A stretch of DNA of 64,000 bases from Sarcophilus harrisii (lineage: Eukaryota; Chordata; Mammalia; Dasyuromorphia; Dasyuridae), in contig NC_045426.1 in NCBI RefSeq assembly GCF_902635505.1, positions 328,962,374 to 329,026,373 of the forward strand, written 5' to 3'. Positions within the stretch are counted from its first letter, which is position 1. Every line of letters starts with the position of its first letter. A program made the position numbers and the translations under genes. The notes under the pieces are model-generated. The model searched no databases. It saw nothing but the letters and a program-made list of their open reading frames with translations, and was not told the origin of the DNA. Positions 36,060 through 47,739 of the stretch are shown here, piece by piece.

Positions 36060-36705
36060 AAAATTTGATAAAAATAACATCACATTTTCATTCATAAGTT
36101 AAACAAAAAACTTTTGACCTGAAGAATACTGAAGGCAAAGCACTGTGATATTCAGTTAAATATCTTCCTCCAGATTAGGAGAATAATCACTATTTTTAGG
36201 GCATTTAGTCATTCAATTAGCTCCAAATCCATCTGATTGTACCATTATCACCACACATCCTTCCATTATGAGAAACTTTATGAAACACCTTACTTAAATT
36301 TATAAATGTTTACTCTCTTAATAACCCAAAGAAAGAAATATTAAAAGATGAAACTGTGATTTAATTCTCATTGCAGTGTGTACTTCAATTGGTTTTACAC
36401 TTCTGGATAATCTTAAACAATTTAAATGCATTCCTGAGTCATTTTGCATAAAAAACTTTCTTACTCATACATCAGATTTGTATTTAACATGTTATTAGAA
36501 TTTCTTAAGCCTGTTCTGGTGGAAAAAATTATTCTAAAATCTAATCAATATTGGCTAAGAATCCTTCTATTTACTCGAGCACTTTATATCTTTGTCAAAG
36601 TCCATGTATTAAATTTCCCTCACAATTTCTACAAAAACTTACACAAGTAATCAAATAAGCACGATCCTTGCTCATTGACATTAATATGTCACACATTTAA
36701 TCTGT
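36060..36705. other. No recognisable gene or repeat
   Basis: AT-rich. A 68-codon frame at 36444-36650 has no recognisable features. Confidence 0.5.
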
Positions 36706-36714
36706 TGCCACTTC

Positions 36715-37340
36715 AATTCAATTCAATCTGACAAGTATTTATTAAGTAAGCCTGCTACGTGCAAGGCAATGACTATACAAAGAAAAAACAAACAGCTCTT
36801 TGTACCCATGGAGCTCACACTTGGTTGCAAGAATATAATACATATACAGTTAAAGGAATAAAAAGAGTTTTAAAGAAGTAGGGATGAGGAAAGGTTTCAT
36901 GGAGGAGATAGCACTTGAACTGAGTTTTATAGGAAAATGAGAATTCTGCGAAGTCAGTGTGAACATCCCCATACTTATTAGGATCCATGCTAAATCATAT
37001 ATTTAAGAAATATAAATATCCAGTTTGACTGGAATCTAGCATTCATAAAAAGGGGTAGTGTGAAATGCTAGAAAGGTAGACTAGAACCAGATTGTAGAGG
37101 GTCTCAAATGCCTGACCAAAAAAAAAAGGGGGATTTTTTTCCTATATGTAATATGGAAGTACTAAAATTTTTTGAGATGGGGAATGACATTGTATGACCT
37201 CTTCTTTGAGAAGTTATTTCCATAGCTGTGTATATGTGTGTGAGGGGTATACTGGAGAGGTAAAGTCAATTATAAAATAGAACAGGATACAATAGAAATT
37301 TGAGGAGAGATGAGAAGGTTTACAATTGTTATAAGGGATG
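36715..37340 (-). mobile_element. Antisense LINE-2-type element, 3' half
   Basis: 'aagtatttattaagtaagcc', 'ctttgtacccatggagctca', 'gaggaaaggtttcatggagg', 'gcacttgaactgagttttat', 'tagagggtctcaaatgcctg' and 'gacattgtatgacctcttct' follow the same order as the other antisense copies. 'atgtgtgtgaggggtatactgg' replaces part of the expected sequence. Confidence 0.78.
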
Positions 37341-37379
37341 TCTTGTGAATCAAGGAAACTTAAAAGGATAATGATTCAG

Positions 37380-37380
<1 letters not shown>

Positions 37381-37413
<33 letters not shown>
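37381..37413. repeat. Poly(G) homopolymer, 33 bases
   Basis: An uninterrupted run of 33 G on the plus strand, then CGG. Runs of this length are rare in mammalian DNA and are prone to slippage, sequencing and assembly errors. The DNA or a transcript could form a G-quadruplex. Confidence 0.97.
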
Positions 37414-37694
37414 CGGATCCTGATGAAATGAGATAACAGGAATACCCAATTTCTTCAGAAACTTACAACTCAAGACAATAAGTCAAAAAGATCGATAATG
37501 AGTCTGACCTAAGGCTTAAGGCAGAATATGAAGGACAAAAGGGAAAGGGGATAAGAGATTTCAATGTGAACAACAATGCATAATCGAACTGGTTAACTAT
37601 AGGTCAAAACTGAGAATGAAAGGAAGCCAGAGAAGAAATGATGAACTTTGTGGGAATGGACAGATAATAATGCTGATTCTGTATATACTGAAGT

Positions 37695-37905
37695 TGGATA
37701 AAGAAAGGGATAGAGAGAAAGTAGAGAAAAAAGGAAAGAAGGGATGGAGGGAGGGAAGGAGGAGGAAGAGGAGAAGGAAGAGGAGAAGGAGGGGAAAGAG
37801 ACAGAGACAGAGAGAAAGAAAGAGAGACAAAGAGACAGAGACAGAGACAGAGAGACAGAGAGACAGAGACAGAGACAAAGAGAGACAGAGAGACACACAG
37901 AGAGA
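37695..37905. repeat. GA/CAGA-rich purine microsatellite
   Basis: About 210 bp of GGA, GAGA and GACAGA units. Long frames on both strands (KRRRKRR-type on plus, Ser/Leu on minus) are artefacts. Confidence 0.93.
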
Positions 37906-37909
37906 ATGG

Positions 37910-38280
37910 AGAAAAGAGTTTAGAGGAGAGAGTGATTACTTTGTGTCAGGTCTTTAATTCTACTGCCTTGTCAAGAGTTGGGCTAGCTGAGGTCTTGTTC
38001 CTCCTGGTTCATATCCTGTTTTTAGTGACATGTTTTTCTGTGATGTGTTTTATAGTACGCTTGTATGGAAGTCATCATTTTTTGTAGCTTACTTAACCCA
38101 TCATGTTACTTCAGCAATTTCTGAAAACATTGCCATCTTATTTTAATCTTTACTATTATTCTTTGAAGTATAGTCAGAGTATACATCTATTAAAAGGACA
38201 AAATAAACTTTCTGAATTGTTGACCATGGTACAGTTTCTATGTATGACACAGAAATAAATATTTTCAATTAAATGCTTGA
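37910..38280. other. No recognisable gene or repeat
   Basis: Nothing identified. Confidence 0.5.
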
Positions 38281-38284
38281 TTCC

Positions 38285-38912
38285 AACTAAGTACAGGTAC
38301 ACAGAATGGCTAAACAAATTGTAGAATGTGATTATGTCAGAATGTTAATGCCATATAAAAATAATGAATGTAAAGAAGATAGATAAGCTTAGGGAGCTTT
38401 ATGAAATCATCCAAAAAAGCTTTATACATAATAGCTATAATGATGGAAGTGGAAAGAACAGCAACAAGAACAAGCCCAATGCCATATGATTATAATGACC
38501 TATACCTGCATAAACCTTAAGAAACATACTTCCCCTTCTCTCTTCTTTGCAGAGTTAGGGGTTAGAAGTAGGCAATATTGCATAGAATTCCTAAATTGGC
38601 AAATTTTTCTGAGCTGCATTTTTCCTTCACTTTCCCTTTCCTTTCTTTTTTTCTTTTTGCTTCCTTCCTTCCCCCTTCCCCCTTTTTTCTTCCTCTTTCC
38701 CTTCCCTCCCTTTTCCTCTTCTCTTTCATTTTTCTTCTTTTCTTTTCCTTTCCTTTCAAAAACAAAGGATGGTTCTCTGGATGGATAATGGATAATATTT
38801 GGTAATGAAAGTGATGTGCAATATATTGATAATTTCATTGATTTCGGATTTGATGGAGAGAGTTACTTTATACTTGATGAAAAACAAATAAACAAATAAA
38901 TAAATGAGAAGT
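38285..38912 (+). mobile_element. L1-lineage 3' end, second older family
   Basis: Decayed ORF2 tail ('acagaatggctaaacaaatt', then 'gtcagaatgttaatgccata'), then a 3' UTR with 'ccttctctcttctttgcaga', 'gaattcctaaattggcaaat', 'tggttctctggatggataat' and an AAACAAATAAAT tail. It shares its plan with 29545-30065. A TTCC/TTTCC pyrimidine expansion (38628-38758) lies in the 3' UTR and creates spurious open frames on both strands. Confidence 0.78.
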
Positions 38913-39149
38913 AATGATAAAAAATGAAGAACTACTAAATTAGTAGTTAGTCCTTCTTTGTGCTTAGGGGAATGGTCTATTTAGTAAGGAACAGATGGTA
39001 CAGATGCCATTTGGAAACACATAGTATTACAAATTTTTCCCAAAAAGAAAATATATCCTTTAGTGTTTGCATATGATATATAGTACAAAAACCATTACAA
39101 CACTACCACAATGGGATGAATGTATTCATAGAGTACTCTATTTACTGAT

Positions 39150-40030
39150 TTCCCCCTCTCCCCTTAGCTATTGACTATTTCTCACCTTCCTTCAGCTTGC
39201 CAGGTTAATTGAGCATTCATTCCATGCCCCAGGCCTTCACTTTTCTGGATATTAATGTGAAAACACTTGACAATTCCAGTGTTTCCAGTGTACTGCCTCA
39301 CCCAGGAGGTCATCCCCTGCTGTAGCAGCTGAATGTAGGAACAGCTTAGCAATTTCTACCTCCTGAGGGAGGATTTGTTTGGGGTTTAATGAAGAATATA
39401 GTGTTTATGAATTGCATGGACAAGGGGAGTTATTCTGAAATAATAAAGCTTCCACTGCTGCATTTGCTGAAAGAGAATGGGAAGTTGGAGTCATTTCATT
39501 TTCCTAAGATTACTACAAGCAAACCTAATTGGTGAAAATCCAAATTTACAAAAGAAACAATAAATTTAGGAGGGGTGCTTTGTTTTGCAAAAGATTTATA
39601 CATTCAATTCGACAAATGTACCATAGGCAGATATGTAAAGATGCTAAGCATCCTTTAAACAGCAGGTTTTAAGCCCATTTAAACTATGATCTTATTTACC
39701 ACAATTTGATTTATATACATTTGCAAGGCTATGCCTATTTTATAAAGGTGAGTCTCAAATAAGGGAGAAAATATTATTTTGACCTGAATTTGTCTTGGCT
39801 ATTCATCTGCATTATCTAATTTAGAAAATTTGTTGTCAATTACTTCACATTCAGCAAACAGCTAAAATCTCCACTTCTCTTAAATTTTTAAATTTGAACA
39901 TAAATAGAGATGATAAAAGGGTCATAACTACCAATTTCTACACTCAGGACAAGCACAGGAAACATTACCTGAGTAAGCAACATGCACTCTAATGCACTCA
40001 CTTGAATTGTGAGCACTGGCATGCTTGTAA
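39150..40030. promoter_or_regulatory. Repeat-free block, candidate conserved non-coding element
   Basis: No interspersed repeat is recognisable and the block keeps a balanced, complex composition, unlike its surroundings. A 'gcatttgctgaaagagaatg' to 'caaacctaattggtgaaaat' stretch looks enhancer-like, but this is inference from texture only. No exon-like open frame is present. Confidence 0.25.
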
Positions 40031-40256
40031 TTTTCTTTTTCAGCTAGTCATTGTCACTAACTAGGAGTAAGCCTAGTGGTATCTATCCTGCTAGAGAATT
40101 GTAAATGTTATCATCCTATAAATTTTGGAACCCTTTGGCAAAGCCCCAACATTGACTTTCTTAAGTGAATTTTCTCTTCATGATTAAGATACACCACACA
40201 TACCTCTAGAAGTTCTTCCATTCTCTTATGCACCTTCCCATTCTGAGATTTAATCC

Positions 40257-40282
40257 CACACACACACACACACACACACACA
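40257..40282. repeat. (CA)n microsatellite
   Basis: About thirteen uninterrupted CA units. Confidence 0.95.
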
Positions 40283-40499
40283 GAGTCACAAATTCACCTT
40301 TAAGTGAGATATATGAGTCCTTGTTGTAGCAGGCCTAATCCTCCACCATTAATTCTTTCATTTAAACTCTTTCACCCTTCTCTTTCAGAAATAAATCTCT
40401 TAATTCCTATGTTGTTATTTTGTTGCTTCTATGGTATCTTTAAACCCAAATCTTTCCCTTTCTTGATTTTTTTCTCCTCCTTTTTTTTTTCTTTCCAGT

Positions 40500-41275
40500 G
40501 GTAATCTATTTAATTACCTGTGCCTTTCTTGGTTGCTGGTCACCTTTCTTGTGTTTCTGATGTTTGGAGTATTTATAAAGCAAATATTCTCCTCATCATC
40601 TGATTTTCTTTGTAAGAATGCTCCAAATGCCTTTACTTTCCTGAATGTCTATCTTTTTTTTTTCAGATCTTCAATTAGCTTTAGGTTTTCAGAGTATATC
40701 ATTTTGGAATCCTGTATCAAAGCTTCATCACTTACCTTTGTGAGAAATTCCAAGACTTATTTTCCCTTACAATGAGGATATATGACAATTACTCTCTCTT
40801 CTTTCACATAGTACACTATTTTGCACCTTGAGCTACTTTGTTAAGAAACTGTTTTGTGCCAGCAGAGCACAATCTATGAGTTGGGTTGTGTTGCTACCAT
40901 TTGGGGGCTGATAGGAATGGAATGCTGAAACAGGTCATTTAGCAATAATGGTTAATCTCGCCTGTGGGTCCATTAGTTTGTTACTACATTAGGTATTTGG
41001 TGTAAAATAGTTTCAGTCTGTCTACCTCTTGCATGTAAATCTTATATTGGTCACATGATCCAGGAAACTTTTTTTCATTTTAATGGTCTCTAGAAATGGA
41101 ATTTATTTCATTACTTTTGCTTTCCTTTACAGTTGTATTTATTTACTTTTCTTCATTTCTATTGTTTGGAATACTTTAAAATCCAATATTCTCTCCAGGT
41201 TTGTTTTGTTTTTTATAGTTTTTCAGGTTATGTGATTTTGGATTGCATATCAAAGTTCTCTGGGTTGTTTAAGAG
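40500..41275. repeat. Two diverged direct copies of a T-rich segment
   Basis: 40530-40730 and 41130-41275 share blocks in the same order: 'tgtttggagtatttataaag' versus 'tgtttggaatactttaaaat', 'aaatattctcc' versus 'caatattctctcc', and 'atcattttggaatcctgtat' versus 'gtgattttggattgcatatc'. This could be a local duplication or two copies of an L1 5' region I cannot place. Confidence 0.5.
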
Positions 41276-41277
41276 TA

Positions 41278-41510
41278 TTTTATTTTTCCAAATACAGGCA
41301 AAGATAGTTTTCAACATTCACCTTTGTAAAAGTTTGTGTTCTAAATTTTTCTCCCTCTCTTTTTTCCTCTCTCCTTCCCAAGACAGCAAGCAATCTGATT
41401 TAGATTAGACATGTACAATTTTAAAAATACTTCCACATTTTTCCTGCTACATAAAAAAATCAGATCAAAAGGGGAAAATACAAGTAAGGAGGTTCTCTTG
41501 TTTCTAAGAC
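41278..41510 (-). mobile_element. Older-family L1 3' end
   Basis: 'ccaaatacaggcaaagatag', 'tttcaacattcacctttgta', the C/T-rich block, 'caagacagcaagcaatctga', and 'cagatcaaaaggggaaaata' are the reverse complement of the 3' UTR seen in sense at 12.7-12.87 kb. Confidence 0.78.
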
Positions 41511-41689
41511 AGATTATTCCATTATTCTCTGTGGTTTCTAGTGACTGCAGAATATTCTTATTCAAATTTGCTTTTCTTTCTACTTGAAGGTTTTTCTCTT
41601 GATTGTGTGCAGAATATGCCAAGGAAAGGGAAGATGCCATTAGAATTGTTCAAATTAACTACTACGTGTATTGGAGTTTGCAGAATAGG

Positions 41690-44565
41690 ATCTTCTTGAT
41701 GCAGACAACCTCCCTAGAAGTATATATGAAAATAGCCACATAAAACCCTGATAAAATCTGAGACAGTATCCCTTCCACATTGGAAGTATGACTTTACTTT
41801 TATAAAGAATTAACAGTCAAGAAATGGACTGGGAAAATGAGAAAATACCAAAAAAAAATATTCTGACCATAGAAAGTTACTATGGTAACAAGGAAGATCA
41901 AAACACACATTCAGAAGAAGATAATAAAGTCAAAGCTCCTACATTTGAAGTCTCCCCAAAAATATTGGTCTCAGACCATGAAAGAGCTCAAAAAGGATTT
42001 TAAAAATCAAATAAGAGAGATAGAGGAACAATTGAGAAGAGAAATGAGAGATGCAAAAATAATCATGAAAAAAGAGTCAACAGCTTGGTGAAAGAGACAC
42101 ACACAAAAATAACACCTTAAAAAGCAGCAAGGAAAAATGGTAAAGAAGATACAAAAAGGCAATGAGGAGAACACTGTTTTAAAAAAGAATAATTGGCAAA
42201 TGGAAAGAAAGGCACAAAAAAGTCAATGAAGAAAAAACTACTTAAAAAGAAGAATTGAACAAATGAAAAAGAAGGTTCAATGTTCACTGAAGAAAATAAT
42301 TCATTAAAAATTAGAATTGAGCAAAATTGAGCAAATGACTTTATAAGAAATCAAGAAACAATAAAACAAAACTGACAGAATGAAAAAAAAAGAAGAATAT
42401 ATGAAATATCTCATTGGTAAAACAACTAACCTTGAAAATAGATTCAGGAGAGTAAATTTAACATTTATTGGACTATTATGGCTTTCAGATCTGAATCTAT
42501 TTTCTAGGAGAAATAATTTACAATTATTGGACTTTCTGAAAGCCATGATAAAAAAAAGAACCTAGACATCATCTTTCAAGAAATTGTCAAAATTCTCTAA
42601 TATTCTAGAACCAAGAGGGTAAAATAGTCATTGAAAGAATCCACTAATCACCTTCTGAAAGACATCCCAAATGAAAAGTCCAAAATATAATAGCTAAATT
42701 ACAGAACTCCCAGATCAAGGAGAAAATACTGCGAGCAACCAGAAACAAACAATTCAAGTATCATGAAGCCAGTCAGGATTACATAATATTTAACAGATTC
42801 TACATTAAAGGATCAGAAGATGTGAAATACAATATTCCAGAGGGCAAAGGATTTAGGATTACAACCAAGAAACATCTATCCAGCAAAACTGAATATGGGG
42901 GAAATCTATATTCAATGAAACAGAGGACTTTCAAGCATTCTTAATGAACATAGCAGAGCTGAATAGAAAATTTGACTTTCAAAACCAAGACTCAAGCAAA
43001 AATGGCAAACAAGAAAGGGAAATCATAGGAGATTTAATAAGGTTAAACTGTTTACATTTCTACATGGGAAGAAGATATTTGTAACACATAAGAACTTTTT
43101 CATTATTAGGACACTTAGAGTACACCTAGATAGAGGGCACAAGAGTGAGTTAAATATGAAGGGATGACATCTTAAAAATATAAAATTAAGATGTGAGAGA
43201 AGAATGTATTGACAGAAAGGGAGAAGGAAAAGTACAATAAAAGAAACATAAAAAAGTTTTTATATGATGGGGAAAAGGGGTAAGGGGAAGTGAGTGAACC
43301 TTATTCTCATCTCAATTGACTCAAAGAGGGAACAACATACAAACTCAAGTATAAAAATCTTTCTTAATTTAGAGGATTGTACATGGGGAAAGGGATAAGA
43401 AAAAGGAAGGTGAGTGATAGAATGGAGGGCAGATTGGGGGAAGAAGTAGTTAGAAGCAAAATACTTTTGAGAAGCAAAACAGGGTTAAAGAAAAGAGAGA
43501 AAAAATATGATGGGGGGGATAGGATGGAGGGAAAGATAGTAACTGTGAAAAAAAAATTTGAAGCAAGTTTATCCAATAAAGGCCTTATTTCTCAAACATA
43601 TAGAAAATCAAGTCAACTTTATAAAAATAAGAACTATTCATCAATTGATAAATGATTAAAAGATATGAACAGTTTTCAAAGTAATCAAAGCTAGTTATTG
43701 CTATATTGAAAATATTCTACTCCCAATTGATTGAAGAAATGTAAATTAAAACAATTCTGAGGTTTTACCTCATATCTACTAATAGGCTAACAGGACAGAA
43801 AATAAAAATGACAAATGGTGGAGAGGACTTGGGGGAAAATGAGACATTAATTTATTGGTGATGAAATTGTGAAATGATTCAACCATTCTGTAGAGCAATT
43901 TTGAACTATGTCAAAAGTGCTATAAACTATGTTTAACTTTTGACCTAGCAATACCACTATTAGATCTGTATCCCAAAGAGATAAAAATCTAAAAGGAAAA
44001 TGACCTACAAATATTTATAGGAACTCTTTTCTGGTGGCAAAGAATTGGAAATGGAGAGGGTGTCTATCAGTTGAGGAATGGCTGAACAAATTGTGGTCCA
44101 TGATAATGATAGAACACTATTGTGCTACATTAAATGATGAGCAGGATGCTCTTAGAAAAACCTAGACTTACATGTACTTATGCACAATGAAATATACTGT
44201 GCATAAACTAACATCAATATGGTCAGCTGTTTCAGTAATGCAATGATCTAAGACAATTCTGAAGGACTTACGATGAAAAACACTATCCATACCTAGAGAA
44301 AGAACTGATAGATTACATATGAAAACAGATTGAAGCATACTTTTTTATTTTTTTGAGGGTTTTTTAGTCTATGTTTTCTTTTACAACATGACCGTTAGGA
44401 AATGTTTCACATAATATGTATAATTTGCATTGAATTGCTTGCCTTCTCAATGAAGATAGCAAGGGAGGGAGGAAGAAAGAAAATTTGGAACTCAAAAGTT
44501 TTAAAAACAAATGTTAAAACTTGTCTTGAAATGTAATTGGAGAAAATAAAATAACATTTTAAGAG
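41690..44565 (+). mobile_element. HAL1-like element (L1 ORF1 joined to ORF2 C-terminal tail)
   Basis: Leader from about 41690, then an ORF1 region. A coiled-coil-coding A-rich part (41880-42420) includes KELKKDFKNQIREIEEQL. An RRM-like part follows near 42420-42720 (LENRFRRVNLTFIGLL, then KPHDKKKNLDIIFQEIVK, RIHXSPSERHPK). The C-terminal domain is at 42720-43000 ('aggagaaaatactgcgagca' = KEKILRA; 'tatccagcaaaactgaatat' = YPAKLNM). A G-rich spacer (43380-43540) is followed directly by the ORF2 tail: FEASLSNKGLISQTY at 43560 and WLNKLWSMIMIEHYCATLNDEQ-like at 44085. The 3' UTR ends near 44560. EN and RT are absent, as in HAL1 (half-L1) elements. Frames are broken. Confidence 0.75.
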
Positions 44566-44569
44566 TCTA

Positions 44570-45655
44570 ATTTCTATCTTGAACCATTCAGGAACACCTG
44601 TGGTTCTATGCTTTCTTGGGAATTCAAAGGCTTCTGTGTTTTGCATAGTATTCATTCCATTTTCTTTGTCTTGCAATATTTATCTAGAGAATTTTCAATC
44701 TTTTATCTTTGTCTAGGTGTTCATGTTGTATTCTAATTTTACTATCTTTGTTGATTTATTAACTTATGCTCTAGATTTTTAACTGAATTTTCTACTCATT
44801 CTGAAATCTTGGTGGTTTTATTCCCCACCCTTTATATTCTCCTGTCACTCTTCTTGGGGTCCCTTCCTCTTTGAAGGTGGATTTCCAAATGGACCAGTCT
44901 TAACATCCTACCCTATCAAGAATTTTTTTTCATTAGCATTGCTCTTTGCCCTAAGCAGCTTCTGAAGAAAATAGCACTAACCATCTGAATTTTTCATCTT
45001 TATTTTTTCAGGTCCAGTACAGGTATACATACTGATCCCTGATGCAAATCTCTTTGTTCTTTAGTTCTTTGGATAGGCTAAGTAAGTGTCAGCCATTTCC
45101 CATAGGTTTGAGGAAGAGGAGAGTACTTGTTCTAGTTAGAGTTTCTGCTTATTGGAGTTCCCTATTCTAAGTACACACTCTAAACAATAGGGAAGCAAGC
45201 CCCTCATAATTACACCTCCTTCAAATGTGACTAGGAAGAGCTGCTGTTCTCCACTAATTGTAATAGGATACTGAAGAAAGAGCAGACATTGAAGCAAGAC
45301 AATCCCTAATTGGGTCCCAAAGCATATTCTACTAGGTTGGTTCGGACACCCTTCTGGATCATGAAAAGAGAGGGGCACTGAGTGAGTAAATTAAGTATTA
45401 GTATCTTACACTTTTAATCCATAAGGCTGTTACTTTGCTGAGCTTTTTATTTTCTTATCTTTTGGAAATAGCTGTAACTACTTTATCTTTTATTTCCTTT
45501 TGGTCCTTCTTTAAGACTAGGAACTGGAGAAAAATTTTAGTCATCTTGTTGGTCACATGATTTAGAGCCTATAGTTTCTCTTTGAGGGAAATATCTAATA
45601 TCCAACTCACCTGCTTTTAAAATTAGGAATGGCATGAATAAAATATCATTCAATA
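44570..45655. other. No recognisable gene or repeat
   Basis: T-rich left half that might be decayed L1 5' sequence; right half unrecognised. Confidence 0.45.
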
Positions 45656-45660
45656 AATAA

Positions 45661-45716
45661 TGTGTGTCTATATATATATATATGTATGTATGCATGCATG
45701 CATGTATGTATGTAAT
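45661..45716. repeat. TA/TATG/CATG compound microsatellite
   Basis: TG and TA units, then TATG, CATG and TATG tetranucleotides. Confidence 0.93.
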
Positions 45717-45739
45717 AGATTATTTCCAGTAAAGGGAAA

Positions 45740-46015
45740 AAGACTTCTGAATATAGAAAATGGGGGGAAAAAGAAGTAAGGGGAAAGTAGAGAAATAAAT
45801 CTGTATGGGGAAGAAAGGGAGGAAAAGTGTTAGAGAAGTAGAGAGAGGAGAGTGGATAAAAAGAAAGACCGAGGGAAAAAGAAAGGCAAGAGATACAAAG
45901 ACAAAGAGGAGGACAAAGATATGGAAAGAGACAAATAGAGAAAGAAAGACATAAGGAAAAGAGTTATTGCAAAGGTAAGAGAATAATGGAGTCAGAGGAA
46001 GAGATAGAGTTGAAT
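45740..46015. repeat. Degenerate purine-rich tract
   Basis: GAAA/GAGA/GGA-rich, more degraded than the other GA tracts. A 119-codon Ser/Leu/Phe-rich minus-strand frame is an artefact of it. Confidence 0.8.
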
Positions 46016-46329
46016 AGATTCTGAAATCATCACCATCAGAACGCAGCTTTATATACTTCTTCACAAAATGCTTTTTCACAATTTTATTAATAAGTAGTAT
46101 AAGTATTAGAAGTAGACACTTTGGAGCTCACCTTCTATACTTATGCCACAGGCTTCAGATTGCTATTATTAAAATGTGGATAGTTCAAAGGCTCTATTAT
46201 TTCCAAATGGCATGGTCACAAGAGTCCATCAAAGGGAAGGTAATCCTTGAGGACACTGCCCCTTTGGAAACTGGCTAGGCAAGCATCAATGTTTTTATCT
46301 ACTTCTCGCCACCCATCCCTTTACTTTTC

Positions 46330-46565
46330 AACTTTCTTCCTCCCCTATCTGTTTTCTATTCCTATCATTCTAAACCTGTTCTCCCCATTTACTATTGACC
46401 TTCTAATCATCATGTTCAATGGCCTCTTTTTGAACTTTATCCTTCTGGACCTCTTCTCTGAATCACTGGTTTCTCCATTATTTTTCTCCTTGATCATTCA
46501 GTACCAGATTTCCTTATTTGTCTGTCATGCTGGTCTTGGTCTATTCGCAGTATACTTACTGTTTG
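46330..46565 (+). mobile_element. Possible LINE-2 RT fragment
   Basis: The reading LFLNFILLDLFSESLVS (near 46420) resembles the LINE-2 RT block LLILLDLSAAFDTVDH. The match is short and diverged. Confidence 0.4.
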
Positions 46566-46609
46566 TCTAGACAACTGCTTCTGTGTTTGCTTTTTAAAAA
46601 TTTCTTGGA

Positions 46610-46805
46610 TTTGAGGTAGCACTTGAAGTAGACAAGTCACTGAACTTGGGTCAGGTAGATTTGGGATCAAATCTCACCTCATTTAGTTGTGTGACCCTGG
46701 GATGAATAATTTTAAATGGTCTGTGCTTTATCTTCTCATCTATAAAATGAAGGCATCAGACTCAATAGTACTTTCCAGCTCAAAACCCATGATGATCAGA
46801 CAGTC
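46610..46805 (+). mobile_element. CORE-SINE (MIR type)
   Basis: 'ggatcaaatctcacctcatt', 'agttgtgtgaccctgggatg', 'cttctcatctataaaatgaa' and 'cagctcaaaacccatgatga' are in sense order. Confidence 0.82.
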
Positions 46806-47094
46806 TTACAACAATTCTAACTTTATCTCCAAGGAGTTTTTTTATTTTAGGGTAGGAATTTTTGAATACTTAGATTCATAAAAATAATTTCTCAGGTATC
46901 AGCTTATTTCTTTCTATGATCTATCTCTGTTTAATGCTAGCTTCTGATTTAATGAAGCATTAATGCACATTAATTGGAATTATTATAATATGTAACACAA
47001 TGAGTTCAATAATAGAACAAATATAAAAAATATGAATAGTTTTCCAGATTATCCATTATGGGAACAGATATAGCTGCAGCTTTTCCATTCACAC

Positions 47095-47735
47095 AGCAAG
47101 CATTTATTAGACATCAACTCCTAGATTCTGTGCTAGGTACTAAGGATATATAGACAAATATGAAACAATTTCTGCTCTCAGGGAGCTTCTATGCTATTGG
47201 GTGGGGGATATCTACATAGAGAAATAAACATAAAAAACATATAAAAAGCAAATAAATAGTAATTTTCAGGGAGCACAACACTAACAATTGGTATGAAATG
47301 GATATGCTGCAAGTACAAAGTTCTATTTGAGCTGAATCTTGAAGGAAGTAATTAGACAAGAAGGAGGTGACAAAGGTATATATTGCAGGCAAGGGAATAA
47401 TCTATGCATAGAGATAGATGATTCACTTTAGTCAGAGTACAGAATGCATAAAAGTAAAATGTGATAAACTTGGAAAGATAAGCTGGAGTTAGAATGTGAA
47501 AATCTTTAAATGACAGAGAATTTTGTATTTTTTTCCTAGAGGCAAGAGGAACTTCTGAACATTCTTGAGAGGAGCCTGACTTGGTCAGACCTCTGCTTTG
47601 GGAATATTCATTTGTTAGCTTTCATAGAAGATCAGCTAGAAAGGGATAAGACTAAAAGCAAAGATACCAATTGGGAGGCTATTGAAATATTCCAATTAGT
47701 TGATGGAAGGATATTGGGTTGGACATAAGAAAGCA
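47095..47735 (-). mobile_element. Antisense LINE-2-type element, 3' half
   Basis: 'caagcatttattagacatca', 'gattctgtgctaggtactaa', 'ctgctctcagggagcttcta', 'tttgagctgaatcttgaagg', 'ctgacttggtcagacctctg' and 'gggaggctattgaaatattc' are in the family order. Confidence 0.82.
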
Positions 47736-47739
47736 TCCC

